The position numbers and the translations under genes are program-made. 64,000 nucleotides of DNA from JAFKFJ01 sp963786445 (lineage in GTDB: Bacteria; Pseudomonadota; Alphaproteobacteria; Acetobacterales; Acetobacteraceae), in the NCBI GenBank assembly GCA_963786445.1, contig CAWAZU010000009.1, positions 221,416 to 285,415 on the forward strand, in the 5' to 3' direction. This document shows positions 1 to 9,673 of the stretch, in pieces (the first letter of the stretch is position 1; every line of letters begins with the position of its first letter). The notes under the pieces are model-generated. The model saw only the letters and a list, made by a program, of their open reading frames with translations. It had not been told where the DNA came from and searched no databases.

Positions 1-1
1 C

Positions 2-151
2 GGCGGCTTCGCCACGGCGCGCTATGTGCATTTCCTGGCGATGAGCGGCATCGTGCTGTTCGTGGTCGTGCATCTCGCGCTGGTCGCGCTGGTGCCAAGA
101 GTGCTGTGGCCGATGATCGCCGGCGGTCGGGTCGAGGAGGCGGGACAATGA
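2..151 (+). CDS. C-terminal end of a cytochrome b561-type membrane subunit (partial)
   Basis: Only the last 49 residues are present. They hold one hydrophobic helix (about residues 10-33) with histidines at both ends (YVHFLAMSG and VVVHLAL), the usual haem b ligand pattern of cytochrome b561 / thiosulfate-reductase b subunits. The stop codon overlaps the ATG of the next gene (ATGA at 148-151), so the two are translationally coupled. The partner is a molybdenum oxidoreductase, so a role as its membrane electron acceptor or donor is likely. The family is inferred from a short fragment and its neighbour. Confidence 0.6.
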   Translation, partial: GGFATARYVHFLAMSGIVLFVVVHLALVALVPRVLWPMIAGGRVEEAGQ

Positions 152-867
152 GCACGCCCCTCGGCCGCCGCTCGATGCTCGGGCGCGCGCTCGCCTTCGG
201 CTCGACGTCGCTGCTGACCGCTTGCAACTTCGACGATTTGCAGCATCCCGACCTGGCCGACCGTTTCCTGCGGACCATGTCGCGCTGGAACGACCGCGTG
301 CAGGCGGCGCTGTTCGACCCGACGCGGCTGGCGCCGACCTATCCGGCCGGCGCGATCACACGGCCGCCGCGCTTCAACGCCTTTTACGACATCGACCAGG
401 TGCGGACGGTGGACGGCGCGACGTGGCGGCTCGAACTGTTCGGCGCCATTGCCGAAAAGCGCAACTGGCGGCTGGAGGAACTGCGCGCGCTGCCGCAGGA
501 GAGCCAGATCACGCGGCTGATCTGCGTCGAAGGCTGGCGCGTCGTGGGCCAGTGGCGCGGCGTGCCGCTCGGAACCTTCCTGCGCCGCGTCGGCGCCGAC
601 ACGCGCGCCCGCTACGTCGCGTTCCGTTGCGCCGACGGCTACCACTCCAGCATCGACATGGCCTCGGCACTGCATCCGCAGACGATCCTGGCGCTCGATT
701 TCCTCGACGCGCCGTTGACGCCGGCGTTCGGGTTTCCGCTGCGGCTGCGCATCCCGACCAAGCTCGGCTTCAAGAATCCGAAATCGCTGACGGCACTCGG
801 CGTCACCAACACCTATCCCGGCGGCTACTGGGAGGATCAGGGCTACAACTGGTTCAGCGGATCGTGA
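148..867 (+). CDS. Molybdopterin-dependent oxidoreductase (sulfite-oxidase fold, YedY/MsrP-like)
   Basis: The 239-aa product has an RRSML twin-arginine-like start followed by the lipobox-like LLTAC (around residues 20-24), so it is probably exported and may be lipid-anchored. The core has the oxidoreductase molybdopterin fold: ICVEGW supplies the conserved cysteine that ligates molybdenum, and YHSSIDM and the C-terminal YPGGYWED resemble family blocks. An in-frame ATG at 106 would bury the export signal inside a longer N-terminus; ATG 148, overlapping the upstream stop, is the better start. It forms a pair with the b-type cytochrome just upstream, a common arrangement for periplasmic enzymes that exchange electrons with quinones. 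The substrate cannot be told from sequence. Confidence 0.8.
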   Translation: MSTPLGRRSMLGRALAFGSTSLLTACNFDDLQHPDLADRFLRTMSRWNDRVQAALFDPTRLAPTYPAGAITRPPRFNAFYDIDQVRTVDGATWRLELFGAIAEKRNWRLEELRALPQESQITRLICVEGWRVVGQWRGVPLGTFLRRVGADTRARYVAFRCADGYHSSIDMASALHPQTILALDFLDAPLTPAFGFPLRLRIPTKLGFKNPKSLTALGVTNTYPGGYWEDQGYNWFSGS

Positions 868-875
868 GGCGCTCG

Positions 876-1160
876 TCATGGCAGGCGGCTCACGCGCTCG
901 GTCAGCAGCGCGTAGTAGCCGTCGGCATCGCAGTCGCGGACGTAGTGCGCATTGGCGGGCCGGTCGGTCACGCGCCACCAGTCCACGACCGACATGCCCA
1001 TCGTCAGCCCGCTGCCGGTCTCGATCGCGACATGCACATCCCGGCCCTGAAAGAGCTCCGGGCGGAGCATGAAGGCCGGCACGCAGGGACCGTGCAGCGG
1101 CGCACCGTCCCAGCCATATTTCTTCAGATCGAAATCTTCCGAGAAGCGCAGCATCGCGCG
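876..1160 (-). pseudogene. Inosine-uridine-type nucleoside hydrolase, C-terminal remnant
   Basis: About 90 residues match the C-terminal third of an inosine/uridine-preferring nucleoside hydrolase: FDLKKYGWDGAPLHGPC, then LTMGMSVVDWWRVTDRP and DADGYYALLTERV. The N-terminal DxDxxxDD metal site is absent; upstream, sequence from a transporter permease is joined directly. The family's HDPC motif, whose Asp binds the catalytic calcium, reads HGPC here, so even the remaining part has lost a metal ligand. Together these point to a real deletion remnant, not a sequencing slip. A different, nearly complete hydrolase lies at 43.5-44.4 kb. Confidence 0.75.
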
Positions 1161-1164
1161 GCGG

Positions 1165-1490
1165 GGATGACGACGAACGCGGGCGCGCCGTTCAGCCACT
1201 CGACCGCGAAGGCGGCACCGATCGCGCCGAGATAGAACTGGCCCTGCGCGCCGACATTGAAGTAGCCGCACCGGAAGGACACGACGACGCCGGCGGCGGT
1301 GACGAACAGCGGCAGCGCCCAGCCGAGGCTGTTCAGCAGCGCCTCCGGCGTGGTGAACGCTGCCCCCGGCGATGCTCTGGAACATCAGCAGGCTGGAATA
1401 GCCGGCGGCCTCGAAGATGGCGCCGCACAGCACGAGTGCCAGCAGCACGAAGGCGAGCGCGCGCACCACCGCGAACAGTCGCGACGTCAT
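1165..1490 (-). pseudogene. Nucleoside ABC transporter permease, N-terminal remnant
   Basis: Starts MTSRLFAVVRALAF with a strong first membrane helix. A frameshift near 1365 then moves the reading into TTPEALLNSLGWALPL, FRCGYFNVGAQGQF and NGAPAFVVIP. These blocks align with the first about 110 residues of BMP-linked nucleoside permeases, including the intact one at 45.3-46.3 kb (NTLGWAVPL, VNLGGDGQL), but are clearly diverged, so this is a paralogue and not a copy. The remaining two thirds are missing and the sequence runs into the hydrolase remnant near 1160. Confidence 0.72.
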
Positions 1491-1575
1491 CGCGCCACCC
1501 CGGTCATGGCGCGGCCGATCGCATCGAGGCTGTAGGGCGGCGCGAACTCGCCCGCGACGTGGCCGGCCGCTCCTG
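1487..1575 (-). pseudogene. 3' end of an unidentified gene, possibly an ABC ATPase, coupled to the permease remnant
   Basis: In the minus-strand frame before the permease remnant, about 26 residues (HVAGEFAPPYSLDAIGRAM) end in a stop that overlaps the permease ATG (ATGA at 1487-1490). In such operons the gene preceding the permease is usually the ATPase, and the GEF block resembles the tail of sugar/nucleoside ABC ATPases. No Walker motifs or start lie upstream, so most of the gene is gone. Identity is a weak inference from position. Confidence 0.35.
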
Positions 1576-1595
1576 ATCTGCCCGGGACTTGAGCG

Positions 1596-1631
1596 TTGAC
1601 GCCGGCCGATTGATATGATGATCTGCGTCAA
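1596..1631. promoter_or_regulatory. Candidate operator: inverted repeat before the galactonate operon
   Basis: TTGACGC (1596-1602) and GCGTCAA (1625-1631) are perfect 7-bp inverted arms with a 22-bp spacer, 53 bp before the chosen GTG start of the dehydratase gene. The left arm could also serve as a -35 hexamer; no well-spaced -10 is evident. The operon ends with a GntR/FCD regulator, so this is a reasonable place for its operator, but an arm pair this short can arise by chance. Confidence 0.25.
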
Positions 1632-1683
1632 TGATCGGATGAAGCGCGTCCGCAACGGCGCGCCGGCGGGAGGAACGGACGGG

Positions 1684-2856
1684 GTGAAGATCACCGGCCT
1701 GCGCACGCTTGTCGTCAATGCCGCGATGCGGAACTGGGTGTTCGTGCGCGTGGACACCGACCAGCCGGGCCTGTTCGGCTGGGGCGAGGCGACGCTGGAG
1801 TGGAAGACGCGCGCCGTGGTCGGCGCGGTGCAGGACCTGGAACCGCTGGTGGTCGGGCACGACCCGCGCGACATCGAGCAGCTGGTGCGACGGATGAACA
1901 AGCACGGGTTCTGGCGCATCGGCGTGATCGGCAAAACCGCGATCAGCGGCATCGAAGTCGCGCTCTGGGACATTTTCGGGCGCAGCGTCGGCCTGCCGGT
2001 GTGGCGGCTGCTCGGCGGGCGCACGCGCGAGCGCATCCGCGTCTATACGCATCTCGGCATGGGCGAGATGAACGCGGTGTATGATTCGCTCGATGCGTCG
2101 GCACTCGTCGAGCGCGGGCTGGCGGTGGTGGCGCGCGGCTATCGCGCGGTCAAAATCGTCAACATCCCTTACACGCACTACACCGCTTCGCCGGCGCAGA
2201 TCGACGGCGTGGCACGCTCGATCGCGGCGCTGCGCGATGCGGTCGGCGACGGTGTGGAGATCATGGTGGACTTCCACGGCCGCCCGGCCTCGGTCAGCGC
2301 CGCGCTGCAATACATCGCGGCGCTGGCGCCCGCGCGCCCGCTGTTCGTCGAGGAGCCGGTGCAGCCCGGCGACGCGGCGGCGATGAAGGAGGTGGCGGCG
2401 CGCGCGCCCTGCCCGATCGCGGCGGGCGAACGGCTGGTCGATCGCACAGAGTTCGACGATTTGTTCCGCCTGCGCGCGCTGGCGATCGCGCAGCCCGACA
2501 TCTGCCATGTCGGCGGGCTGGCCGAGGCACGCAAGATCGCGGCGATGGCGGAGACCGCCGGCGCCGGCGTCGCCCCGCACAACCCGCTCGGCCCGCTGGC
2601 GACCGCGGCGGCGTGGCATTTCGACGTGGCGACGCCGAATTTCGTGATCCAGGAGGAGATGTCGGGCGCGGTGCCGTGGTTCGCCGAGGTGGTGCGCGGC
2701 TTGCCTGAACTCGAAGACGGGCACTGGGGAATTCCGCAGGGGCCGGGGCTGGGCGTGGAAATCGACGAAGCGGTGGCGGCGCGCCATCCGTACCGGCCGG
2801 AACCGCAGCAGGCGACGGCGGCCGTGCTGCCCGACGGCACCGTGGTGGACTGGTAG
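1684..2856 (+). CDS. dgoD: D-galactonate dehydratase-like enzyme (enolase superfamily)
   Basis: About 390 residues with the mandelate racemase / muconate-lactonising enzyme fold. Blocks resembling DgoD include WGEATLEWKTRA near the N-terminus, VDFHGR and LFVEEPV in the barrel (acidic metal ligands), IAAGERL, QPDICHVGG, and APHNPLGP, where the histidine takes the place of the catalytic base. It would dehydrate a six-carbon aldonate such as D-galactonate to a 2-keto-3-deoxy acid. GTG 1684 is preferred because a GGGAGGA ribosome site sits about 10 bases upstream and MR enzymes begin VKITxLxT; an ATG at 1615 would add 23 unusual residues. It heads an operon with a dehydrogenase and a sugar importer. 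Exact substrate is inferred. Confidence 0.8.
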   Translation: MKITGLRTLVVNAAMRNWVFVRVDTDQPGLFGWGEATLEWKTRAVVGAVQDLEPLVVGHDPRDIEQLVRRMNKHGFWRIGVIGKTAISGIEVALWDIFGRSVGLPVWRLLGGRTRERIRVYTHLGMGEMNAVYDSLDASALVERGLAVVARGYRAVKIVNIPYTHYTASPAQIDGVARSIAALRDAVGDGVEIMVDFHGRPASVSAALQYIAALAPARPLFVEEPVQPGDAAAMKEVAARAPCPIAAGERLVDRTEFDDLFRLRALAIAQPDICHVGGLAEARKIAAMAETAGAGVAPHNPLGPLATAAAWHFDVATPNFVIQEEMSGAVPWFAEVVRGLPELEDGHWGIPQGPGLGVEIDEAVAARHPYRPEPQQATAAVLPDGTVVDW

Positions 2857-2860
2857 CGCC

Positions 2861-3625
2861 ATGCCCGGACGGCTGCACGCAAAAACCGCGATCGTCACCG
2901 GCGCCGGCCAGGGCATCGGCGCCGCCATCGCGCGCTGCTTCGCCGCCGAGGGCGCGCGCGTCATCGTCGCCGAGCGCAACCCGCGCACCGGCGCCGCGGT
3001 GGCAGCGGAATTGCGCGGCGCCCGCTTCATCGCAACCGATGTCACCGATGCGGCGAGCGTCGGCGCGATGGCGGCGCAGGTCGAGCACCAACACGGGCCC
3101 GCGGACATCCTGGTCAACAACGCCGGCATCAACGTGTTCCACGACCCGCTGGCGACCACGGAGGCGGAATGGCGGCGCTGCCTGTCGGTCGATCTCGACG
3201 GGGTGTGGCGGTGCTGCCGCGCGGTGTTGCCGGGGATGCTGGCGGCGGGACGCGGCGCCATCGTCAACATCGCCTCGGCGCATTCGTTCAAGATCATTCC
3301 CGGCTGCTTCCCCTATCCGGTCGCCAAGCACGCCGTGGTCGGGCTGACCCGCGCGCTCGCCATCGAATACGCCGCGCGCGGCATCCGCGTGAACGCGATC
3401 GCGCCCGGCTACATCGACACGCCGATCGCGCAGGAGTACTGGGCGACCTTCGGCGATCCCGCCGCCGAACGCCGACGCGCGGAAGACCTGCATCCGCCGC
3501 GCCGCATCGGCCGGCCGGAGGAAGTCGCCATGACGGCGGTGTTCCTCGCCTCCGACGAGGCGCCGTTCATCAACGCCGAGACGATCGTGATCGATGGCGG
3601 CCGGTCCGTGCTCTATCACGAATGA
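2861..3625 (+). CDS. Short-chain dehydrogenase/reductase, probable aldose dehydrogenase
   Basis: Classical SDR of 254 aa: the NAD(P) loop TGAGQGIG near residue 14, the NNAG motif (LVNNAGIN), a catalytic serine in NIASAHS, YPVAK supplying Tyr and Lys, and the C-terminal IDGG. It starts 4 bases after the dehydratase stop. In the oxidative galactose/arabinose (De Ley-Doudoroff-type) route, such an enzyme oxidises the imported aldose before the dehydratase acts, which fits this operon. The sugar specificity is inference from context; SDR sequence alone does not fix it. Confidence 0.8.
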   Translation: MPGRLHAKTAIVTGAGQGIGAAIARCFAAEGARVIVAERNPRTGAAVAAELRGARFIATDVTDAASVGAMAAQVEHQHGPADILVNNAGINVFHDPLATTEAEWRRCLSVDLDGVWRCCRAVLPGMLAAGRGAIVNIASAHSFKIIPGCFPYPVAKHAVVGLTRALAIEYAARGIRVNAIAPGYIDTPIAQEYWATFGDPAAERRRAEDLHPPRRIGRPEEVAMTAVFLASDEAPFINAETIVIDGGRSVLYHE

Positions 3626-3648
3626 GAAACCACCAAGGGAGGACAGCC

Positions 3649-4626
3649 ATGCAGAAAATCCGCCTTCTCGCCGCCGCCGCGTGCGGCGTCGTGGCACTCG
3701 GCGTCGGCGCCCGCGCCGACGACATCAAGCTCGGCTACATCAACAAGATGGGCGAGCACCCCTGGTTCGTCGCCGAGGTTGCCGGCGCCAAGCAGGAGGC
3801 GCACAAGCTCGGCGTCGCGCTCTCGACGCAGGACGTGCAGTTCAACGCCGACCTGACGCTGACCACGTTCGACACGATGGTCGGCGACGGCGTGAAGGGC
3901 ATCGCGATCGTGGTGCCCGACCGTGCGCTCGGCCCGGTGGTCGCCGAGAAGGCGGCGAAGGCCGGCATAAAGCTGATCGCGGTGGATGACGACATCTACA
4001 CGCAGGACAAGAAGATGGTGCCGTATGTCGGCATGAACGCCGGCAACATCGGCCGCCAGGTCGGCACCGAGGACGCACGGCTCTACAAGGAGCTCGGCTG
4101 GGACAAGCTGAAGGACGTGCGGCTCGCCAGCATCGAGGACCGCAAAGCGGATACCTGCATGCAGCGCAACCGCGGCGCCGAGGCCGCCTTCCTCGCCGCC
4201 GTGCCTGACTTCGACAAGGCCAATATCATCCGCATCCCCTACGACAACACGATGAGCAGCAGCATCGACGCGGTGACCACCACGCTGACCGCGCATCCCG
4301 AAGCCGGACACTGGATCTTTTACAGCTGCAACGACGACGGCGTGCTCGGTGCGGTGCGCGCGACCGAGAATTCCAGCATGAAGCCGGACCAGGTGATCGG
4401 CATCGGCATCGACGGCAGCCGCGCCTGCGACGCGTTCGGCAGCGGCAAGCCCACCGGCTTCCGCGGCACCGAATGGATCGAACTCGGGCAAGGAGGGCGC
4501 CACCGCCATCTCGCTGCTGGTCGCCTCGATCAAGGACAACACGCCGCTGCCGCAGAAAACCTACGTCACCACGGACCTCATCACTGCCGCCAATTTCCCG
4601 CAGTTCAAGGACCGGATCTGCCACAA

Positions 4627-4630
<4 letters not shown>
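3649..4630 (+). CDS. Periplasmic sugar-binding protein, AraF-like (one frameshift)
   Basis: A signal peptide (residues 1-23, ending ARA) precedes a type I periplasmic binding fold. The mature part parallels AraF: KLGYINKMGEHPWF, AIVVPDRALG, KLIAVDDDIY, HPEAGHWIF, NDDGVLGAVRATE and VIGIGIDG. A one-base shift near 4488 breaks the frame after GTEWIE; the other frame continues KEGATAISLLVASIKDN and ends ITAANFPQFKDRICHK at 4630, exactly as in the family, giving about 326 aa. A strong AAGGGAGGA ribosome site precedes ATG 3649. The stop overlaps the GTG of the ATPase gene (GTGA). It would deliver L-arabinose, D-galactose or a similar sugar to the importer that follows. Confidence 0.82.
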
Positions 4631-6165
<1,535 letters not shown>

Positions 6166-6169
<4 letters not shown>

Positions 6170-7179
6170 CCGCGGAGTCCGAGCTTACTTCGGCTGATCC
6201 CGTCGCCCTGCGCGCCGCCGGCGGATCCGTGGGGCGGGCGATCCGCGTGGTGGGGACGCACAATTTCAGCCTGCTGATCGCGCTCGCGGTGCTGGTGGCG
6301 ATCTTCGGCAGCCTGCGGCCGGATATCTTTTTCCTTACGCGCAACATCGAAAACATCGGCCAGGGCATCGCCATCCTCGGCGTGCTGGCGACCGCGCAGA
6401 CTATCGTGATCGTCTCCGGCGGGCTGGACATCTCGGTGGGCGCGGTGGTCGGACTGTCCACCGTCAGCATCGCGCTCGCCGTCGAGTGGTCCGGCTCGCC
6501 CGCGCTCGCCATCCTGTTCGGCATGGCGGTCGGCGGCGTCGCCGGGCTGGTGAACGGCCTCATCATCACGATCGGCGCGGTCAACGCGGTGATCGCGACG
6601 CTGGGCACGATGGCGGCGTTCCGCGGCGTCGCCTTCATCATCTCAAACGGCCAGTCGATCAGCATTTTCACCCCGGTGTTCCGCTTCATCGGCTCCGGCA
6701 AGCTGCTCGGCCTGCAGGTGACGATCGAGGTGCTGATCGTGGTGGTGGCGCTGTTCTTCGCGCTGATGCGCTTCACCGTGGTCGGGCGCAACATCTACGC
6801 GATCGGCGGCAACCCGGTGGTGGCGCGGCTCGCCGGCCTGAATGTCCGCGCCTATCAGATCGGCGTCTATATCCTCAGCGGCGTCGCCGGCGGGCTGGCG
6901 GGGATGCTGCTGGCGGCGCGCACCGGATCGGGCCAGCCGATCTCCGGCTCCGACGGGCTGGAGTTGCAGGCGATCACGGCGGCGGTGCTCGGCGGCTGCG
7001 CGCTGACCGGCGGGCGCGGCACCATCATCGGCGGCCTGCTCGGCGTGCTGATCCTCGGCGTGCTCAACAACGGCATGATCCTGACCAGCGTGCCGACCTT
7101 CTATCAGATGGTGGCGCGCGGCGTGCTGCTGATCGCCGCGGTGGTGATCGCCGAGCAGCAGGCGCGGCGCTACGCATGA
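6166..7179 (+). CDS. Sugar ABC importer permease, AraH/RbsC type
   Basis: The 337-aa product is almost wholly hydrophobic, with eight to ten predicted membrane helices. It carries family blocks TIVIVSGGLDISVGAVVGL, NAVIATLGTMA, GRNIYAIGGNPVVARLAG and ALTGGRGTIIGGLLG. It forms the channel of the CUT2-type importer with the ATPase upstream; the genes overlap by ATGA at both junctions. The N-terminal about 25 residues are polar and poorly conserved. No frame damage is visible. Confidence 0.88.
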
Positions 7180-7916
7180 ACGGCGACGCGCCGGCGCCGC
7201 CGCGCACCGGCCTGGCCAAGCCGCGCGTGCATGGCGGCGTGGTGCGTGAGATCGCGCTGCGCATCCTCGGCGGCGCCGTCCGCCCCGGCCAGACGCTGCC
7301 GACCGAGCCGGAGCTGCAAGCGGCGTTCGCGATCAGCCGCAGCGCGCTGCGCGAGGCGATGCGCGTGCTGTCGGCGAAAGGGCTGGTCGATGTGCGCCCG
7401 CGCACCGGCACCGTGGTGCGCGAGCCGGAGACCTGGAACCGCCTCGACCCCGACGTGCTGGAATGGTCGCTCGCCATCGCGCCCGACCTGCAATTCGTCC
7501 GCTCGCTGCTGGAGGCGCGCCGCGTGTTCGAGCCGGCGGCGGCGGAGTTCGCGGCGCAGCGTGCCTCGGCGCAGGATGTCGGGCGCATCGAGGCCGCCTA
7601 TCTCGGCATGCAATCCTCGCTGCCGCACGATGTCGAGGCGTGCTGCGAGGCCGACCTGGCGTTCCACGCCGCGATCCTGCGCGCCAGCGGCAACGTCGTG
7701 TTGCAGCAGTTGGTCGGCGCGATGGGGGCGGCGCTGGGCAACGTGTTCCGGCTCTCCACCCAGCTCGCGGCCTCGCACGAGCGGGCGCTGTCGGCGCATG
7801 CGGTGGTGCTCGACTGCATCCGCCTGCGCGACGCGGCCGGCGCGAAGGCGGCGATGCTGGGGCTGCTGCAGGTCGCGTCGGACGATCTGGCGCCGCTGCT
7901 GGCGCCGCGCGCATAA
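7176..7916 (+). CDS. GntR/FCD-family transcriptional regulator, DgoR-like
   Basis: A winged helix lies at about residues 15-80 (LPTEPELQAAFAISRSALREA, then GLVDVRPRTGTVV), followed by ETWNRLDPDVLEW, closely resembling the linker of the galactonate regulator DgoR. The C-terminal FCD ligand domain has the metal-binding pattern (RRVFEPAAAEFAA, DLAFHAAILRASGN, ALSAHAVVLDCIR). The start overlaps the permease stop. It is the last gene of the operon and most likely represses it until the sugar acid appears; the candidate operator at 1596-1631 is one possible target. Ligand identity is inference. Confidence 0.82.
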   Translation: MNGDAPAPPRTGLAKPRVHGGVVREIALRILGGAVRPGQTLPTEPELQAAFAISRSALREAMRVLSAKGLVDVRPRTGTVVREPETWNRLDPDVLEWSLAIAPDLQFVRSLLEARRVFEPAAAEFAAQRASAQDVGRIEAAYLGMQSSLPHDVEACCEADLAFHAAILRASGNVVLQQLVGAMGAALGNVFRLSTQLAASHERALSAHAVVLDCIRLRDAAGAKAAMLGLLQVASDDLAPLLAPRA

Positions 7917-7924
7917 AAGCGCCG

Positions 7925-8674
7925 CTATGGCGCGAGCAGCCGGCGCAGCACCGGCTCGATCGCCGCAGCCATGCGCGCCTGCGCCGCCGGCGTCGGGTGC
8001 AGCGGCGGCTCGGGCGGAGTGAGTTTTGGGTCGAGGAAGTCCGCCGGATCGGCCGCGCCGTCCTTCAGGAAGATCGGCGAGACATCGACATAGGTGACAC
8101 CCGGCACTTTCCCTTCGCCGTAGCGCGCCGCCAGCGCCGCGTCGATCTCGGCCGTCGTCGCCGTCACCCAGGCGTTGCGCCGGCTCGGCAGCACGGGCAG
8201 CAGCACGATCCCCGTCCGCGGCAGTTTCCGCCGCACCTCCGCCACCACCGCCGCGATGCCCTGCACGGTGTCGGCGGCCGACCAGTGCAGGCGGCCGAGA
8301 TTGTTGGCGCCGATCAGGATCACCACCGCGCGCGGCGCGATGCCGTCGAGCTCGCCGTGCTCGATCCGCCACAGCAGATGCGAGGTCGCGTCGCCCTTGA
8401 AGCCGAGATTGACCGCGTGCCGCGCGCCATAGAAACGCTGCCAGACCGGCCGGAAATCCTGCCACGGCGGCGGGCCGGAATGTTCCCAGTCCTCGGTGAT
8501 CGAGTCGCCAAGGAATAGAAGATCGACGCGCCCGCGGTGGATTTCCGCCAGTTTTTCCTCGTGCCGCGCCCGCCACCAGCCGAGGTTCATGCGCGAGATC
8601 GGCCGCGCCGCCGGCGGCAGCGACGCGGCAGCGGCGAGCAGCAGGGCGGCAAACGCGAGCGCGGCGCGCCTCAT
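7925..8674 (-). CDS. Secreted SGNH/GDSL-type hydrolase
   Basis: A signal peptide (about 25 residues, Ala-rich) precedes an SGNH fold: block I LLFLGDSITEDW, block II Gly in NLGFKGDAT, block III IGANNLG, and block V near the C-terminus in LHPTPAAQARM. The mature start MNLGWWRARHEEKL and the DSITEDWEHSG context match platelet-activating-factor acetylhydrolase-like esterases. Its start overlaps the stop of uppP, so the two are cotranscribed leftward. Predicted to be a periplasmic lipase/esterase or acetyl esterase; substrate unknown. Confidence 0.8.
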   Translation of the reverse strand: MRRAALAFAALLLAAAASLPPAARPISRMNLGWWRARHEEKLAEIHRGRVDLLFLGDSITEDWEHSGPPPWQDFRPVWQRFYGARHAVNLGFKGDATSHLLWRIEHGELDGIAPRAVVILIGANNLGRLHWSAADTVQGIAAVVAEVRRKLPRTGIVLLPVLPSRRNAWVTATTAEIDAALAARYGEGKVPGVTYVDVSPIFLKDGAADPADFLDPKLTPPEPPLHPTPAAQARMAAAIEPVLRRLLAP

Positions 8675-9504
8675 AGCACCAGCAGCCACGCCGCCGCGCC
8701 GAGGCCCGCGGCGATGCAGTAATAGGCGAACGGATCGAGCGCCCAGTCGTCGTGCCGGCGGAAATAGCGCATGAGAAAAACGGTGCTGAGGAACGCCGTC
8801 ACCCCCGCCACCACCGCCGCCAGCGCGGCGACCGGGAGCACGCCCGGCGCCATCCCCGCCTTCATCAGTTTCGGCACCTCCAGCGCGGTCGCGCCCAGGA
8901 TGATCGGGGTCGCGATCAGGAACGAGAAATGCGCCGAACCCTCGTGGTCGATGCCGCGCAGCAGCCCGCCGACGATGGTGGCACCGGAGCGCGAAATGCC
9001 GGGGATCAGCGCGGCACACTGCCAGAACCCGATCAACAGGGCGTCCTTGGCCGTCAGGCTGGCGAGTTTCCGGTGGCCGTGCGCGCGGATGCGCTCGCCG
9101 AACAGCAGCAGCAGGCCGTTGAGCGCCAGGAACACCGCCGCCACCACCGGGCTGCCGAACAGCCTGCGGAAAAAGCCTTCCAGCGCGAAGCCGATCACCA
9201 CCGCGGGGATGGTGGCGACCACGATCAGCCCGAACACGCGGCGGCTCTCGCCCACCTGATGGGTCGAGCCGAGGCCCAGCACGCCGAGCAGCAGCGAAAG
9301 CCAGTCGCGCCAGAAATACGCCAGCAGCGCGACCGCGGTGCCAAGATGCAGCATCACCAGGAACGGCAGGAACGAGGGGGCGCGCTGGTCGAGCGACCAG
9401 TGCAGCAGCGACGGCACGATCACCGCATGTCCCAGGCTGGAGACCGGGAACAGTTCGGTCGCACCTTGCAGCACGGCGGTCAGCAGAGCGTCGGTCGTGT
9501 TCAT
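8671..9504 (-). CDS. uppP: Undecaprenyl-diphosphate phosphatase UppP (BacA)
   Basis: Polytopic 277-aa membrane protein with both signature blocks: GATELFPVSSLGH near residue 15 (the Glu and Ser/His of the active site) and PGISRSGAT around residue 160. It removes a phosphate from undecaprenyl diphosphate so that the carrier can be reused in peptidoglycan and LPS synthesis. Start is placed at ATG 9504 (MNTTDALL), because the extra 19 residues from 9561 are not family-like. It faces the lptFG genes across a 169-bp divergent region that must carry both promoters. Confidence 0.92.
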   Translation of the reverse strand: MNTTDALLTAVLQGATELFPVSSLGHAVIVPSLLHWSLDQRAPSFLPFLVMLHLGTAVALLAYFWRDWLSLLLGVLGLGSTHQVGESRRVFGLIVVATIPAVVIGFALEGFFRRLFGSPVVAAVFLALNGLLLLFGERIRAHGHRKLASLTAKDALLIGFWQCAALIPGISRSGATIVGGLLRGIDHEGSAHFSFLIATPIILGATALEVPKLMKAGMAPGVLPVAALAAVVAGVTAFLSTVFLMRYFRRHDDWALDPFAYYCIAAGLGAAAWLLVL

Positions 9505-9673
9505 GCGCCTCTTGTCCGGCAACGGCGCAGGCTTCGTGGCGGAAACCGCCGGGAGTCGCAATGCCGATGATGCCGGGCGGCGGCGGGCGCGCCGTCACGG
9601 TTCCGGTTCGCTTTGCCTCCCCGGCGTCTCGGCGGCTAGACTGGCCGCCCGACACGGAGACGCCCCGCCCGCC

